64,000 bases of DNA. Source: Rhizobium sp. Q54. GTDB taxonomy: Bacteria > Pseudomonadota > Alphaproteobacteria > ATCC43930 > CGMCC-115725. Position numbers and translations under genes: made by a program. The stretch spans positions 20,956 to 84,955 of the forward strand of contig CAMATN010000002.1 of the NCBI GenBank assembly GCA_945861155.1. The letters are read 5' to 3'. The number at the start of each line of letters is the position of its first letter. Within the stretch, counting starts at the first letter, position 1. The notes under the pieces were generated by a model, which saw only the letters and a program-made list of their open reading frames with translations, was not told the origin of the DNA and ran no database searches. Positions 1-8,231 of the stretch are shown here, one piece after another.

Positions 1-1251
1 GAGGAATGGCTTGGAGCGGACCAGCTCAGCCACGGCACGCTCGGTCAAGGCCTGCCGAAGCGGAGCGGGCGGGACCAAAAAGCCTGTGGCCAAATCGACC
101 TGCCCGGGATTGTATTGCTGCGTCAGCGCGACAAACGAGGCGGCGGTCATCGCCGCGAAAGAGAGCACCGCGGGCGCGGCCCTACCCTCGATGCCGCGAC
201 GGCGCCAATCGAGCAGCACGCCGACCAGCGGCCAGCAGCTCGCGATCATGAACGGGAAGGCATAGTAGCCGGAAAGGGTCCCGGCAATGTCGCTGTGCGC
301 AACCAGGTGCAACAGCCCCCAGGGCAGGAACGCGACATACCCGACGAGGATATAGGGATTGCGCGTCCGGATCGCCCAGAGCGCCGCGATCAGCGCCGGC
401 AGCACAAGATAGGCGCGATGGGTGCCATACCCGAGCAGACGTTCGAGAATGGTTTCGGCGGTAAATTTTGCGAAAGGCGGGTCGCCGAGATAGATCCGCA
501 TAAAGGCCGACGGGCCGGTCGCTATCGTCAGCTGCACCGCGAGCGCGGCGAGGCTGCACGTCAGCGCGATCACGGCAAAGGCGATCTCGGCTCGCTGGTC
601 CCGCCACGGAAGGCCGCGCCAGCGGTTCAAGGCAATCAGCACGCAGAGGATCGCGAACAAATGGAACCCGGAATCCTCGCGCGTCGCCAGGGCGAGCGCG
701 AAACAGATAGCGGCTGCAATGAGGGAACGTTGGACCAACGCCACCGCGAACAGGATCACGCTTCCGACGATCAGGATCTCGTAATGCGGGTAGCGCGCGA
801 TCGCCAGCGACAGGCCGTTGAATGCGAACGCGATTGCGGCGAGCGCCGCCGTTAAGATGCCGCCGCCGCCGCGCAATCGGAAGCCCGCGCGCAGCACCCA
901 GTACACGCCAAGCGCGGGCAATGCATGGCAGACACCGATAAAGCCGGCAAAGAACTGCGCGTCTGAAACCGGCAAGCCGCGTCTGACAAGGGCGGTTGCG
1001 AGGAAGATCGGTGAAATATGGACGGCGAAAAAGCTGCCGCCGCCGAGCGATAGCGGGTTCGGCAGACGCGGATCGGCGACCGACATAACGTAGGCGAACC
1101 AGCCGGCGTCGAGCAGGAAGCTGCCCTTCACATAAAACTGATGGAGGACAAGCCCGGTAAAAAACGCGAACGGCACGCCGAACGCCGCCGCGCCGGCCAA
1201 TACCCCTAACCACGGCTCCGCTCGCGGCGACGGCCTAACCGGCGCGATCAT
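1..1251 (-). CDS. Polytopic membrane protein, DUF2079-like (partial, 3' end outside window)
   Basis: I read this open frame by reverse-complementing the region: it starts with ATG at 1251 and stays open to base 1, so at least 417 codons are present and the C-terminus is missing. It begins MIAPVRPSPRAEPWLGVLAG and has many hydrophobic segments, as expected of an inner-membrane protein. Stretches such as FFAVHISPIFLATAL and ALATREDSGFHLFAI resemble the DUF2079 membrane family, where a His-Phe-Ser-Pro-like motif and an Asp pair are typical; this is recalled similarity, not a search result. It follows the next membrane gene (ends 1267) by 15 bases, so the two are probably co-transcribed downstream of recA. 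The function is unknown, perhaps a glycosyltransferase-like membrane enzyme. Confidence 0.75.
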   Translation of the reverse strand, partial: MIAPVRPSPRAEPWLGVLAGAAAFGVPFAFFTGLVLHQFYVKGSFLLDAGWFAYVMSVADPRLPNPLSLGGGSFFAVHISPIFLATALVRRGLPVSDAQFFAGFIGVCHALPALGVYWVLRAGFRLRGGGGILTAALAAIAFAFNGLSLAIARYPHYEILIVGSVILFAVALVQRSLIAAAICFALALATREDSGFHLFAILCVLIALNRWRGLPWRDQRAEIAFAVIALTCSLAALAVQLTIATGPSAFMRIYLGDPPFAKFTAETILERLLGYGTHRAYLVLPALIAALWAIRTRNPYILVGYVAFLPWGLLHLVAHSDIAGTLSGYYAFPFMIASCWPLVGVLLDWRRRGIEGRAAPAVLSFAAMTAASFVALTQQYNPGQVDLATGFLVPPAPLRQALTERAVAELVRSKPFL

Positions 1252-1266
1252 GGCCTGCCCGGCGTG

Positions 1267-2775
1267 TCAGCGGACCGCCGGGTCGGTGCGCCGGTGGATG
1301 ACCGCTCGATCGTCGGCATGAACCCGCTCCCATCCGGGCAGGCGGTCCATCACCCCGGCGGCGCCCGATCGGGGCAACAGCAACGTCCAGCCGATCCGGT
1401 GGCGGGCGAGCAGCTGTTGGAGCACCGGCTCGCTGCCGCTCTCAGCCGCCACATGCCGGGCCAGAAAGTCGTTGCCGTACAACTCGATGCGGCCATCGAT
1501 AAAGCTCGGTACGCCGCTAAATATCAGATAACCGCCGAACGACTGGCTGTTGAGGACCGGGCCGGCGAGCGCGAGGCGCTGGGCCGCGGCGAGGCCGGCG
1601 GCCGGGGTTATCGCGTCGTCGGTGCGGACAATCGGGCGCAGCACGGTGGGCAGGGTCAACGCGACCGCGATCGCGACCGTCAGCGCCGCGGCCGGGCTGC
1701 CGGACGGACGGGCGAGCCGGGTCATCCAGGTTGCGAGCCGCGACGGAACCGGCGACCGGGTGAGCGCGAGAAGACCGGGACCGAGTGGCGCGGCCACGGC
1801 CAGCGGGCCGACGATCGCCAGAATGTCGGCGTGGCGGACGTGCTGCAGCATCATGTGAATGAGCCCGAGCAGCAGCAACAGCCGCATCGGCGGTAGGCGG
1901 ATCCCGGTTGCAAAGCCGACGAACACCGCGCCCAGGACCCACAATTCGAGCCCCGGCGATTGCTGAAAATTGGGGCTCAGCCATTCGCTGAAGGTCGTTT
2001 GCAACGCCGGCATCGACAAGAGCCGGATCGGTTGCACGATACCGCCGAGGCCATGCGGCGTCAGCAGCGCGGCGGCGATCGCGGCAAGGACGAAGACGCT
2101 CCATCGTCGCGCCTCGGCCGCGCGTGAGCGGGAGCCGGGTTGGAGCCCGGGGCTTAGCACCGCCTCGACGGCAAGAAAGGCCGCGAAGGCGAGCCCGAAC
2201 AGAAAGCTGCCGTGCAGGTTGGTCCACAGCGCCATCAGGGGCAGGACCGCAAACGGTGGCGCGCGCCCGGCGTCGCGCGCGGCCAGCAACGCGGCCGACC
2301 ACAGCACCAGCACCGGCAACGCCAAAACGTGCGGCCGGGCCAGGCAATGGGGCTCCAACAGGACGACGGACGCGGCGACCGCGATCAGGGCGGGCAGCGG
2401 CGGCACGCGGCGCAGCAGGAAATGTGTCAGCAGGCCGACCGCGACCGCGACGCTCGCCGCGGTGAGCACGATGATGCCGCGCCAGCCGAACTGGTCATAA
2501 ACAGCGGCCAGGACGATCTGCGCCACCCACTCCGACGAGACCCATTCCGCTCCCGGCATGCTGTGCGAGAACGGGTCGTGCAGCGGCAGCGCCCGATGCA
2601 CCAGGATCCAACGGCCGGCGGCGATGTGCAGATAGGTATCGGGATCGTTGAGCAGCGCCATGCGCTCGGCGAGCAGCCGCCCGTATACCGCCAGTCCGGC
2701 CAGCAGCGGCCAGCAGGGGATCATCCGATCCCACGCAAATTCGGCGGCGAGCCGGCTTCTGTCGGCCCGGACCAC
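1267..2775 (-). CDS. Polytopic membrane protein of unknown function
   Basis: The 502-residue product has roughly ten hydrophobic segments separated by short charged loops, with an N-terminal helix around WPLLAGLAVYGRLLAERM followed by the soluble motif LLNDPDTYLHIAAGRWIL. An early acidic DxD-like loop after the first helix is a layout seen in membrane glycosyltransferases of the GT-C type, but I do not recognise a specific family. The C-terminal about 130 residues look soluble and contain SQSFGGYLIFSGVPSFIDGR, similar to the periplasmic tail of other uncharacterised alphaproteobacterial membrane proteins. The GTG start at 2775 gives the longest form; ATG at 2724 with an upstream GGGA is an alternative. 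It lies 40 bases after recA on the same strand. Confidence 0.75.
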   Translation of the reverse strand: MVRADRSRLAAEFAWDRMIPCWPLLAGLAVYGRLLAERMALLNDPDTYLHIAAGRWILVHRALPLHDPFSHSMPGAEWVSSEWVAQIVLAAVYDQFGWRGIIVLTAASVAVAVGLLTHFLLRRVPPLPALIAVAASVVLLEPHCLARPHVLALPVLVLWSAALLAARDAGRAPPFAVLPLMALWTNLHGSFLFGLAFAAFLAVEAVLSPGLQPGSRSRAAEARRWSVFVLAAIAAALLTPHGLGGIVQPIRLLSMPALQTTFSEWLSPNFQQSPGLELWVLGAVFVGFATGIRLPPMRLLLLLGLIHMMLQHVRHADILAIVGPLAVAAPLGPGLLALTRSPVPSRLATWMTRLARPSGSPAAALTVAIAVALTLPTVLRPIVRTDDAITPAAGLAAAQRLALAGPVLNSQSFGGYLIFSGVPSFIDGRIELYGNDFLARHVAAESGSEPVLQQLLARHRIGWTLLLPRSGAAGVMDRLPGWERVHADDRAVIHRRTDPAVR

Positions 2776-2815
2776 GCGCCCGTTTCCGTCCGGCGGCCGC
2801 GAAACCCGCTCGGGT

Positions 2816-3886
2816 CTACTCTTCCTCGGTGGTAATTTCGCCGGGTGAGGCCATCATCGCCTCGGCCACGAGCCCGGCGTTGCCGCGGATCGCGCGCTCG
2901 ACCAGTTCGGCGAGCTCGGGATGCTCCTTCAGATAGGTCTTGGCGTTTTCGCGCCCCTGTCCGATCCGCTGACCGTCATGGGAAAACCACGAGCCCGATT
3001 TCTCGACGACGCCGGCCTGCACGCCAAGGTCGATCAGCTCGCCGCGTTTGGAGATCCCCTGGCCGTACATGATGTCGAAATCGACGACCTTGAACGGCGG
3101 CGCCATCTTGTTCTTGACGACCTTGACGCGGGTCTGGTTGCCGGTCACCTGGTCGCGGTCCTTGATCGAGCCGACGCGGCGGATGTCGAGCCGGACCGAA
3201 GCATAGAATTTGAGCGCGTTGCCGCCGGTCGTGGTCTCCGGGTTGCCGAACATGACCCCGATCTTGAAGCGGATCTGGTTGATGAAGATGACCATCGTGC
3301 GCGAGCGCGAGATCGACCCGGTCAGCTTGCGCAGGGCCTGGCTCATCAGGCGGGCGTGCAGCCCCATATGGGTGTCGCCCATCTCGCCTTCGAGTTCGGC
3401 GCGCGGCACCAGCGCGGCGACCGAATCGATGACGAGGACGTCGATCGCGCCGGAGCGCACCAGCGTGTCGGCGATCTCCAGCGCCTGCTCGCCGGCATCG
3501 GGCTGCGAGATCAATAGATTATCGATATCGACCCCGAGCTTTTTGGCATAGGGCGGGTCGAGCGCATGCTCGGCGTCGATAAACGCACAGGTGCCGCCGC
3601 CCTTCTGCGCCTCGGCGATGACATGCAGGGCAAGGGTGGTTTTGCCGGAGCTTTCCGGGCCGTAGATCTCGACGACCCGGCCGCGCGGCAGACCGCCGAT
3701 GCCGAGCGCGATGTCGAGGCCGAGCGAGCCCGTTGAGATCACGTCGATATCCGATGCCGCATCGCGCGAGCCGAGCTTCATGATCGAGCCCTTGCCGAAG
3801 GCGCGCTCGATCTGCCCGAGGGCGGCATCCAAGGCCCGCTGCTTGTCCATCATGTCCTTGTCCAAAAGGCGCAATGCGGTCTGCAT
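2816..3886 (-). CDS. recA: Recombinase RecA
   Basis: RecA coats single-stranded DNA, catalyses strand exchange and triggers LexA self-cleavage in the SOS response. The 356-residue protein has the Walker A motif GPESSGKT at residues 76-83, the catalytic-Glu segment IDAEHALD near 103-110, and the L2 loop [20 protein letters not shown] chose ATG 3886 because a strong ribosome site AAGGAGG lies just upstream; the longer frame to 3988 would run through the promoter and LexA-like box. The acidic tail ending TTEEE is typical. The product is cytosolic. Downstream genes on the same strand are two membrane proteins rather than the recX or alaS often found in related bacteria. Confidence 0.97.
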   Translation of the reverse strand: MQTALRLLDKDMMDKQRALDAALGQIERAFGKGSIMKLGSRDAASDIDVISTGSLGLDIALGIGGLPRGRVVEIYGPESSGKTTLALHVIAEAQKGGGTCAFIDAEHALDPPYAKKLGVDIDNLLISQPDAGEQALEIADTLVRSGAIDVLVIDSVAALVPRAELEGEMGDTHMGLHARLMSQALRKLTGSISRSRTMVIFINQIRFKIGVMFGNPETTTGGNALKFYASVRLDIRRVGSIKDRDQVTGNQTRVKVVKNKMAPPFKVVDFDIMYGQGISKRGELIDLGVQAGVVEKSGSWFSHDGQRIGQGRENAKTYLKEHPELAELVERAIRGNAGLVAEAMMASPGEITTEEE

Positions 3887-3938
3887 GTTCCCCTCCTTAT
3901 TCCACACCGGGCAGGGCCGCGCAACGGACGGCGGGAAT

Positions 3939-3967
3939 AGAATGTACATGATTTGTTCCAAAGTCAA
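3939..3967 (-). promoter_or_regulatory. recA promoter with LexA (SOS)-type box
   Basis: On the minus strand TTGACT (3962-3967) is a good -35 element, and 17 bases downstream lies a weak -10, CATTCT (3939-3944). Between them sits GAAC-N7-GTAC (3944-3958), one mismatch from the alphaproteobacterial LexA consensus GAACN7GAAC (GTTCN7GTTC on the other strand). A repressor site overlapping the spacer of the recA promoter is what SOS control predicts. The site is seen directly; binding is inferred. Confidence 0.55.
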
Positions 3968-4153
3968 CGATTGATCGCGGCCCCGCAATATCGAACGGGC
4001 GTCGCCGCAGTTCCGGGCTTGCCCGTGCGACCAACGCGCCCTATGGGCCGCGCTGGGGTGCTGGGCCGGTTCCGGGCGGGGTTGATTCGTCGCCGCGACG
4101 CCCCATGCTTAAGACGCTAGTTATCGTATAGATCATTGCGCGGAGCCGCCTCG

Positions 4154-4708
4154 ATGTTCATCCAGACCGAGCAGACGCCGAACCCGGCCACGCTGAAATT
4201 TCTGCCCGGCTGCACCGTTATCGAATCGGGGACCGCCAATTTTCCCGAGCGCGGCGCCGCTTCCCGCTCTCCGCTCGCCGAACGCCTGTTCGAGCTACCC
4301 GAAGTCACCGGTGTTTTTCTGGGCGCGGATTTCATCACCGTCACCAAGATCGGCGACAGCGAATGGCATCAGCTGAAGCCAGCGGTGCTCGCCGCGATCA
4401 TGGAGCATTTCACCGCCGGGCGGCCGGTCGTGATCGGCGACCCGGACGGCGCGGCAGAAGCGGCCCCGGCAGACGAGGACAACGAGATCGTCGCCCAGAT
4501 CAAGGAGCTATTGGAAACCCGGGTGCGCCCGGCGGTCGCCATGGACGGCGGCGACATCACCTTTGAGGATTTCGAGGACGGCATCGTCTATCTGCACATG
4601 CAGGGCTCGTGCGCGGGATGCCCGAGTTCGACCGCCACTCTGAAAGCCGGCATCGAGAACATGTTGCGGCATTATATCCCCGAAGTCGTCGAGGTCCGCG
4701 CCATCTGA
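4154..4708 (+). CDS. NifU-family Fe-S scaffold protein (Nfu type)
   Basis: The 184-residue protein has the Nfu N-terminal domain (starting MFIQTEQTPNPATLKFLPG) and a C-terminal NifU-like domain with the cluster-binding pair CAGC at residues 153-156. Proteins of this type carry a 4Fe-4S cluster between two monomers and pass it to apo-enzymes. ATG 4154 is preferred to the upstream TTG at 4136 because the conserved family start MFIQTEQTPNP begins there. It is the first gene of the long plus-strand run, and tsaB begins 8 bases after its stop, so the two are probably co-transcribed. One client nearby could be MiaB, a double 4Fe-4S radical-SAM enzyme, but that is only inference. Confidence 0.95.
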   Translation: MFIQTEQTPNPATLKFLPGCTVIESGTANFPERGAASRSPLAERLFELPEVTGVFLGADFITVTKIGDSEWHQLKPAVLAAIMEHFTAGRPVVIGDPDGAAEAAPADEDNEIVAQIKELLETRVRPAVAMDGGDITFEDFEDGIVYLHMQGSCAGCPSSTATLKAGIENMLRHYIPEVVEVRAI

Positions 4709-4716
4709 CAGGGTCT

Positions 4717-5487
4717 GTGACGACGCCGGTCGAAGGCAACCCGGCAACAACGCTGCTCGCGATTGAGACCGCAGGCTCGGGCTGCTCGGCCGCCGTGGCG
4801 CGCGGGGTGGAGGTGCTGGCAGCCGAGCGCAGGCCGCTGCGACACGGGCATGCCGAGGCGCTGCTGCCGATGGTCGAGCGGGTGATGGAAGCGGCCGGGC
4901 TGGCGCCGGCTCAGCTGGAAATCGTCGCTGCCGCGATCGGGCCGGGCGGGTTTACCGGGATACGAGCGGGGCTCGCCGCGGCGCACGGCATTGCGCTCGC
5001 GCTGGGGGCGCGTCTGGTCGGCGTCAGCAGCTTCGTCGCGGTCGCTGCCGGATTGAGCGCGACAGGGCTGGCCGCCACCGGGCTGGCCGCCACCCGGCAC
5101 GGCGACTGCCGGACGCTGCTGGTCGCGCTGGACAGCCGGCGGGCCGATCTATACGTGCAGCTTTTCGCGCTTGATGGGCAGCTTTTCGCGCGTGATGGAT
5201 TGGCGCCATTGGACGCGCCGCAAGCCATCCTGCCCGATCGCCTCGCCGCGTATGTTGGACGCCTCCTATCGCGGCGTCGCGGCACGGTGCTGATCGCGGG
5301 CGATGCCGTAGCGACCGCGGCAGGCGCGCTCGATCGACATTTCGCGGTCGCCATCGCCGCCGATTCGGCGCCTGACGCGCGGAGTGTCGCCGCCGCCGCG
5401 CTGGTGCAGCTCCAAAGCGGCGCCGCGGCCGGGCCGGCACGCCCCTTCTATCTGCGAGCGCCCGACGTGACCCTGCCCCCGACGTGA
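4717..5487 (+). CDS. tsaB: tRNA threonylcarbamoyladenosine biosynthesis protein TsaB (C-terminus altered by a duplication)
   Basis: TsaB (YeaZ) is the ASKHA-fold partner of TsaD in the t6A37 tRNA-modifying complex. Seen here: the N-terminal phosphate-1-like strand LLAIETAGSGCSAAV, the conserved IGPGGFTGIRAGLAAAHGIA helix, and the terminal motif YLRAPDVTLP. The GTG start at 4717 gives 256 residues. The gene holds three tandem duplications: 15 bp twice at 5065-5094 (GLAAT repeated), 21 bp twice at 5158-5199 (QLFALDG/QLFARDG), and 17 bp twice at 5461-5494. The last shifts the frame and makes a stop at 5485-5487. Removing one 17-bp copy would extend the protein to a TGA at 5529-5531, overlapping the rimI GTG. 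The conserved core is intact, so the protein is probably functional. Confidence 0.93.
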   Translation: MTTPVEGNPATTLLAIETAGSGCSAAVARGVEVLAAERRPLRHGHAEALLPMVERVMEAAGLAPAQLEIVAAAIGPGGFTGIRAGLAAAHGIALALGARLVGVSSFVAVAAGLSATGLAATGLAATRHGDCRTLLVALDSRRADLYVQLFALDGQLFARDGLAPLDAPQAILPDRLAAYVGRLLSRRRGTVLIAGDAVATAAGALDRHFAVAIAADSAPDARSVAAAALVQLQSGAAAGPARPFYLRAPDVTLPPT

Positions 5488-5494
5488 CCCTGCC
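5461..5494 (+). repeat. 17-bp perfect tandem duplication at the tsaB stop
   Basis: CCCGACGTGACCCTGCC occurs at 5461-5477 and again at 5478-5494 with no spacer. Because 17 is not a multiple of three, the second copy is read out of frame and supplies the present stop codon of tsaB. Confidence 0.95.
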
Positions 5495-5527
5495 CAAGCC
5501 GCGCGACGCGGGTTCGGCCTCGCCGCC

Positions 5528-6115
5528 GTGAACGGACAGACCCCGCCGCGTCCGGCGGGGGCCGCCTTGCCGCTGTCGGGCGGCGCCCTGTCAGTCGTCC
5601 CCCTGTCAGTCGTCCCCCTGTCAGTCGTCCCCCTGCCGGTCGTCCCCCTGGCGGTCGCGGCCCTGTCGGCCGTGCCGCTCTCGGTCATGCATCGAGCTTG
5701 TTTTCCGGACGATCCGTGGGATGCGGCCGCGTTCGAGCGGCTCCTCGTGCTGTCCGGCGTGTTCGGTCATGTCGCCTGGCAAGGCGGCGACCCGGCCGGC
5801 TTCATCCTGGCGCGCGACCTCGGCGAGGAAGCGGAAATCTTGTCGGTCGGCGTGTTGCCCCTGTATCGCCGGCGGGGCGTCGGGCGGGCTTTGATCGAAA
5901 CCGTTGTCGCCGACGCCAAGGACCGCCCGATCGCGTCCATCGTCCTTGAAGTCGCAAGCGACAACGAGCCGGCGCGCCGGCTCTACGCCACCTTGGGGTT
6001 TACCCAAGTTGGCCGGCGACCGCGCTATTATCGCCGCGAAACCGGAATCGCCGATGGATTGATCCTGCGCCGTGGCATTGACCGCGGCATTACAGGCGAA
6101 ATCTCGCTCCGCTAA
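5528..6115 (+). CDS. rimI: Ribosomal-protein-alanine N-acetyltransferase RimI-like (GNAT) with N-terminal repeat
   Basis: This GNAT acetyltransferase is probably the homologue of RimI, which acetylates the N-terminal Ala of ribosomal protein S18; tsaB-rimI adjacency is common. The acetyl-CoA loop is RRRGVGRAL and the C-terminal part has the family pattern [26 protein letters not shown]. The catalytic region starts at [18 protein letters not shown]. The GTG start at 5528 gives 195 residues, of which about 20-55 are a run of LSVVP-like pentapeptides encoded by a 15-bp tandem repeat. The repeat leads straight into the enzyme domain without frame loss. An internal ATG at 5687 just before HRACF could start a repeat-free form. 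Confidence 0.9.
   Translation: MNGQTPPRPAGAALPLSGGALSVVPLSVVPLSVVPLPVVPLAVAALSAVPLSVMHRACFPDDPWDAAAFERLLVLSGVFGHVAWQGGDPAGFILARDLGEEAEILSVGVLPLYRRRGVGRALIETVVADAKDRPIASIVLEVASDNEPARRLYATLGFTQVGRRPRYYRRETGIADGLILRRGIDRGITGEISLR
5588..5692 (+). repeat. 15-bp minisatellite encoding LSVVP repeats in rimI
   Basis: The unit CTGTCAGTCGTCCCC is present three times exactly (5588-5602, 5603-5617, 5618-5632), a fourth time with two changes (5633-5647), and then as decaying copies to about 5692. The reading frame is kept throughout because the unit is a multiple of three. This is a slippage-prone locus. Confidence 0.93.
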
Positions 6116-6276
6116 AATGGTTTCGGAAATTTTGCTGGATCGCCGCGGTCAGACGCCCACGGGAGCGACCATCCGAGCCGGTTTTCGCCCCGTCTGTACT
6201 CGATTTTTCTGCGATTGGCGCGTTCGGGAACTTGCCGCATCTGACGCCAGGCACAAATTCATGCCTAAATCCCGTA

Positions 6277-6305
6277 TTGCGTTGCGATCGGCGATTATTT
6301 ATATT
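6277..6305 (+). promoter_or_regulatory. Candidate mucR promoter
   Basis: TTGCGT (6277-6282) is followed after 17 bases by TATATT (6300-6305), 32 bases before the mucR ATG. The surrounding 6250-6330 stretch is distinctly AT-richer than the neighbouring genes, which fits the known preference of Ros/MucR proteins for AT-rich DNA and their usual autoregulation. Binding is inferred. Confidence 0.45.
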
Positions 6306-6336
6306 TTCCGATCAATCGAATACCAGGAAGAGCGTT

Positions 6337-6753
6337 ATGGATAACAGTGAGCAAGCGAACGACTTGCTAACCTTGACCACGGAAATCGTGGCCGCGCACG
6401 TGTCCAACAACTCGGTGGCTCTGAACGATCTGCCGCAGCTGATCAATCAAGTCTACTATTCGCTTGCCAATATCGGCGTCGCCCCGGCCGTGCCTGCGGT
6501 GCGCCCGCAACCCGCGGTCAGCGTCAAGAAATCGGTCCAGCCCGATTACATCGTCTGTCTCGAAGACGGCAAGAAGCTCAAGATGCTGAAGCGGCATCTG
6601 AAGACCTCTTACAACATGTCGCCCGAGGCGTACCGCGATCGCTGGGGCCTGGCGCCGGATTATCCGATGGTCGCGCCGAATTACGCCCAGCAGCGCAGCC
6701 GGCTGGCCAAGGAGATCGGCCTCGGCACGCGGGCGCGACGCGCGCGGGTCTGA
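6337..6753 (+). CDS. mucR: Ros/MucR-family transcriptional regulator
   Basis: MucR proteins are small H-NS-like regulators found in Alphaproteobacteria that bind AT-rich sites and control envelope, polysaccharide and cell-cycle genes. The 138-residue product has an N-terminal oligomerisation helix region ([14 protein letters not shown]) and the C-terminal Ros/MucR domain with [19 protein letters not shown] and [22 protein letters not shown]. In the zinc site C74, D77 and H87 are present, but the last ligand is missing: residues 91-92 are Ser-Tyr where His is usual. The start at 6337 has an upstream GGAAG ribosome site. It stands alone between rimI and the fur-type gene with its own AT-rich leader. 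Confidence 0.92.
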   Translation: MDNSEQANDLLTLTTEIVAAHVSNNSVALNDLPQLINQVYYSLANIGVAPAVPAVRPQPAVSVKKSVQPDYIVCLEDGKKLKMLKRHLKTSYNMSPEAYRDRWGLAPDYPMVAPNYAQQRSRLAKEIGLGTRARRARV

Positions 6754-6770
6754 GTGCTGCCGATTTTGGC

Positions 6771-6809
6771 GGGAGTCTCGGTAGTGTCTCAGTTTGATGG
6801 GACACTCCC
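6771..6809 (+). terminator. Stem-loop after mucR
   Basis: AGTGTC (6783-6788) pairs with GACACT (6801-6806), and GGG (6771-6773) can pair with CCC (6807-6809) across a bulge. There is no T-run, so this may be a weak terminator or an operator for the following fur-type gene rather than a classical Rho-independent terminator. Confidence 0.35.
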
Positions 6810-6886
6810 AGGGTCTCGGGGGCATAGGCTGGTTGGCTGGGTTCGGCTATAGTGGCGGCGGTATGCTCCGCCCGGATCGCGAGTCG

Positions 6887-7318
6887 ATGACTTCCCGCCT
6901 CGAGCAAATATGTCTCGACAAAGGGTTAAGGATGACTGAGCAACGCCGCGTCATCGCGCGCGTGCTGTCCGATTCGGCCGACCATCCCGATGTCGAGCAG
7001 GTCTATCGGCGCGCCACCGAAATTGATCCGCGGATCAGCATCGCCACGGTCTATCGCACCGTGCGGCTGTTCGAGGAGGCGAACATTCTCGCGCGCCACG
7101 ATTTCGGCGACGGCCGAGCGCGCTATGAGGAAATGCCGAGCGCGCATCACGACCATCTGATCGATCTGCAAAGCGGCCGGGTCGTCGAGTTCCGCAACGA
7201 GGAGATCGAAAAGCTGCAGGAAATCATCGCCGACAAGCTCGGCTACGAGCTGGTTGGCCACCGTCTCGAACTCTACGCCGTGCCCCGGCGCGGCAAGCAA
7301 CGACCGGACGAGGTATGA
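6887..7318 (+). CDS. fur: Fur/Mur-family metal-responsive repressor
   Basis: The roughly 143-residue protein has the winged-helix part GLRMTEQRRVIARVLSD and ISIATVYRTVRLFEEANI, then the metal-binding segment SAHHDHLIDLQSGRVVEF. No Cys pair for structural zinc is present, as is usual for alphaproteobacterial Fur/Mur proteins. In this class, proteins of this type often sense manganese (Mur) while iron is handled by Irr, which is also in this window, so the Mur role is plausible. ATG 6887 matches the family N-terminus; ATG 6863 is an upstream alternative that adds eight residues. Downstream olsB begins 34 bases later and may be read from the same message. Confidence 0.9.
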   Translation: MTSRLEQICLDKGLRMTEQRRVIARVLSDSADHPDVEQVYRRATEIDPRISIATVYRTVRLFEEANILARHDFGDGRARYEEMPSAHHDHLIDLQSGRVVEFRNEEIEKLQEIIADKLGYELVGHRLELYAVPRRGKQRPDEV

Positions 7319-7352
7319 TGCCACACCCGCGCCGAATGCAGGGTCGGCTCGC

Positions 7353-8231
7353 GTGATCGCCGCTAGTGCTGCCCAGCGGCCGATCCCGCCGATCGATCCG
7401 GCGCCCACGCTGCCGGAGGCGGACGGCGCCGCCGGCCGGATCGTCGATATCGTCTCGGGCTCGCTGCAGGTGCGTCTCGCGGAAAACGCCGCGGACATCG
7501 ATGCCGCGCTGGCTCTGCGCTACCGCATCTTTTACGAGATCATGGGCGCGAAGCCGCTGCCCGGGACCGAGCAGCACCGCCGCGACCGTGACGGCTACGA
7601 CCAGATCTGCGATCACCTGCTGGTGCTCGACCATAGCCGCGGCAGCGGCGCCGAGGCGGTCGTCGGGACCTATCGGCTGATCCGGCGCGACGCGGCGTCG
7701 CGTCTGGGCGCATTCTACTCGGCCGCCGAATACGACATCGCGCCGCTGATCGCCTATCCCGGCGAAATACTCGAGCTCGGCCGGTCCTGCGTCGACGCCG
7801 GATACCGGGCGCGGCCGGTCATGCAACTGCTGTGGAGCGGCATCGCATCCTATGTCTATCGCTATGAAATCGCACTGATGTTCGGCTGCGCCAGCCTGCC
7901 CGGCACCGATCCTGAAGCGCTGGCCTTACCGCTCTCCTATCTCTACCACCACCATTTGGCTCCGCCGGCGCTGCGGGCGCGCGCCTTGCCCGAGCGGTTC
8001 GTCGACATGCGCCTTTTGGATCCGGCGACGCTCGATCCGCCGCGCAACCTTGCGGCGCTGCCGCCGTTGATAAAAGGCTATTTGCGCCTCGGCGGCTTTG
8101 TCGGCGACGGGGCGGTGATCGACCACCAATTCAACACCACCGATGTCTGCATCGTCGTAAAAACCGACCTCGTCGCCGAAAAATATTCGCGGCATTACGA
8201 ACGGCAATCGAAAGAGACATGGGCGGCGTAG
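7353..8231 (+). CDS. olsB: L-ornithine N-alpha-acyltransferase OlsB
   Basis: OlsB transfers a 3-hydroxyacyl chain from ACP to ornithine, the first step in making phosphorus-free ornithine lipids. Family motifs are clear across 292 residues: ALRYRIFYEIMGAKPLPGTE, ICDHLLVLD, VVGTYRLIRR, ILELGRSCVDAGYRARPVMQ, LMFGCASLPGTDPEALALPL, LPPLIKGYLRLGGFVGDGAV and HQFNTTDVCIVV. The GTG at 7353 is chosen because earlier codons lie inside the fur-type gene or in poorly conserved sequence and CAGGG precedes it. The following acyltransferase overlaps its end, the classic olsB-olsA arrangement. The enzyme acts at the cytoplasmic face of the inner membrane. Confidence 0.93.
   Translation: MIAASAAQRPIPPIDPAPTLPEADGAAGRIVDIVSGSLQVRLAENAADIDAALALRYRIFYEIMGAKPLPGTEQHRRDRDGYDQICDHLLVLDHSRGSGAEAVVGTYRLIRRDAASRLGAFYSAAEYDIAPLIAYPGEILELGRSCVDAGYRARPVMQLLWSGIASYVYRYEIALMFGCASLPGTDPEALALPLSYLYHHHLAPPALRARALPERFVDMRLLDPATLDPPRNLAALPPLIKGYLRLGGFVGDGAVIDHQFNTTDVCIVVKTDLVAEKYSRHYERQSKETWAA

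Noticed and set aside
182..1213. 343-residue minus-strand ORF
   Set aside because: It is an Arg-rich out-of-frame shadow of the membrane protein read from ATG 1251, which has true hydrophobic segments.
6848..6853. TATAGT as -10 of the fur-type gene
   Set aside because: The only good -35 candidate (TTGGCT at 6833-6838) is nine bases away, too close for a sigma-70 promoter.
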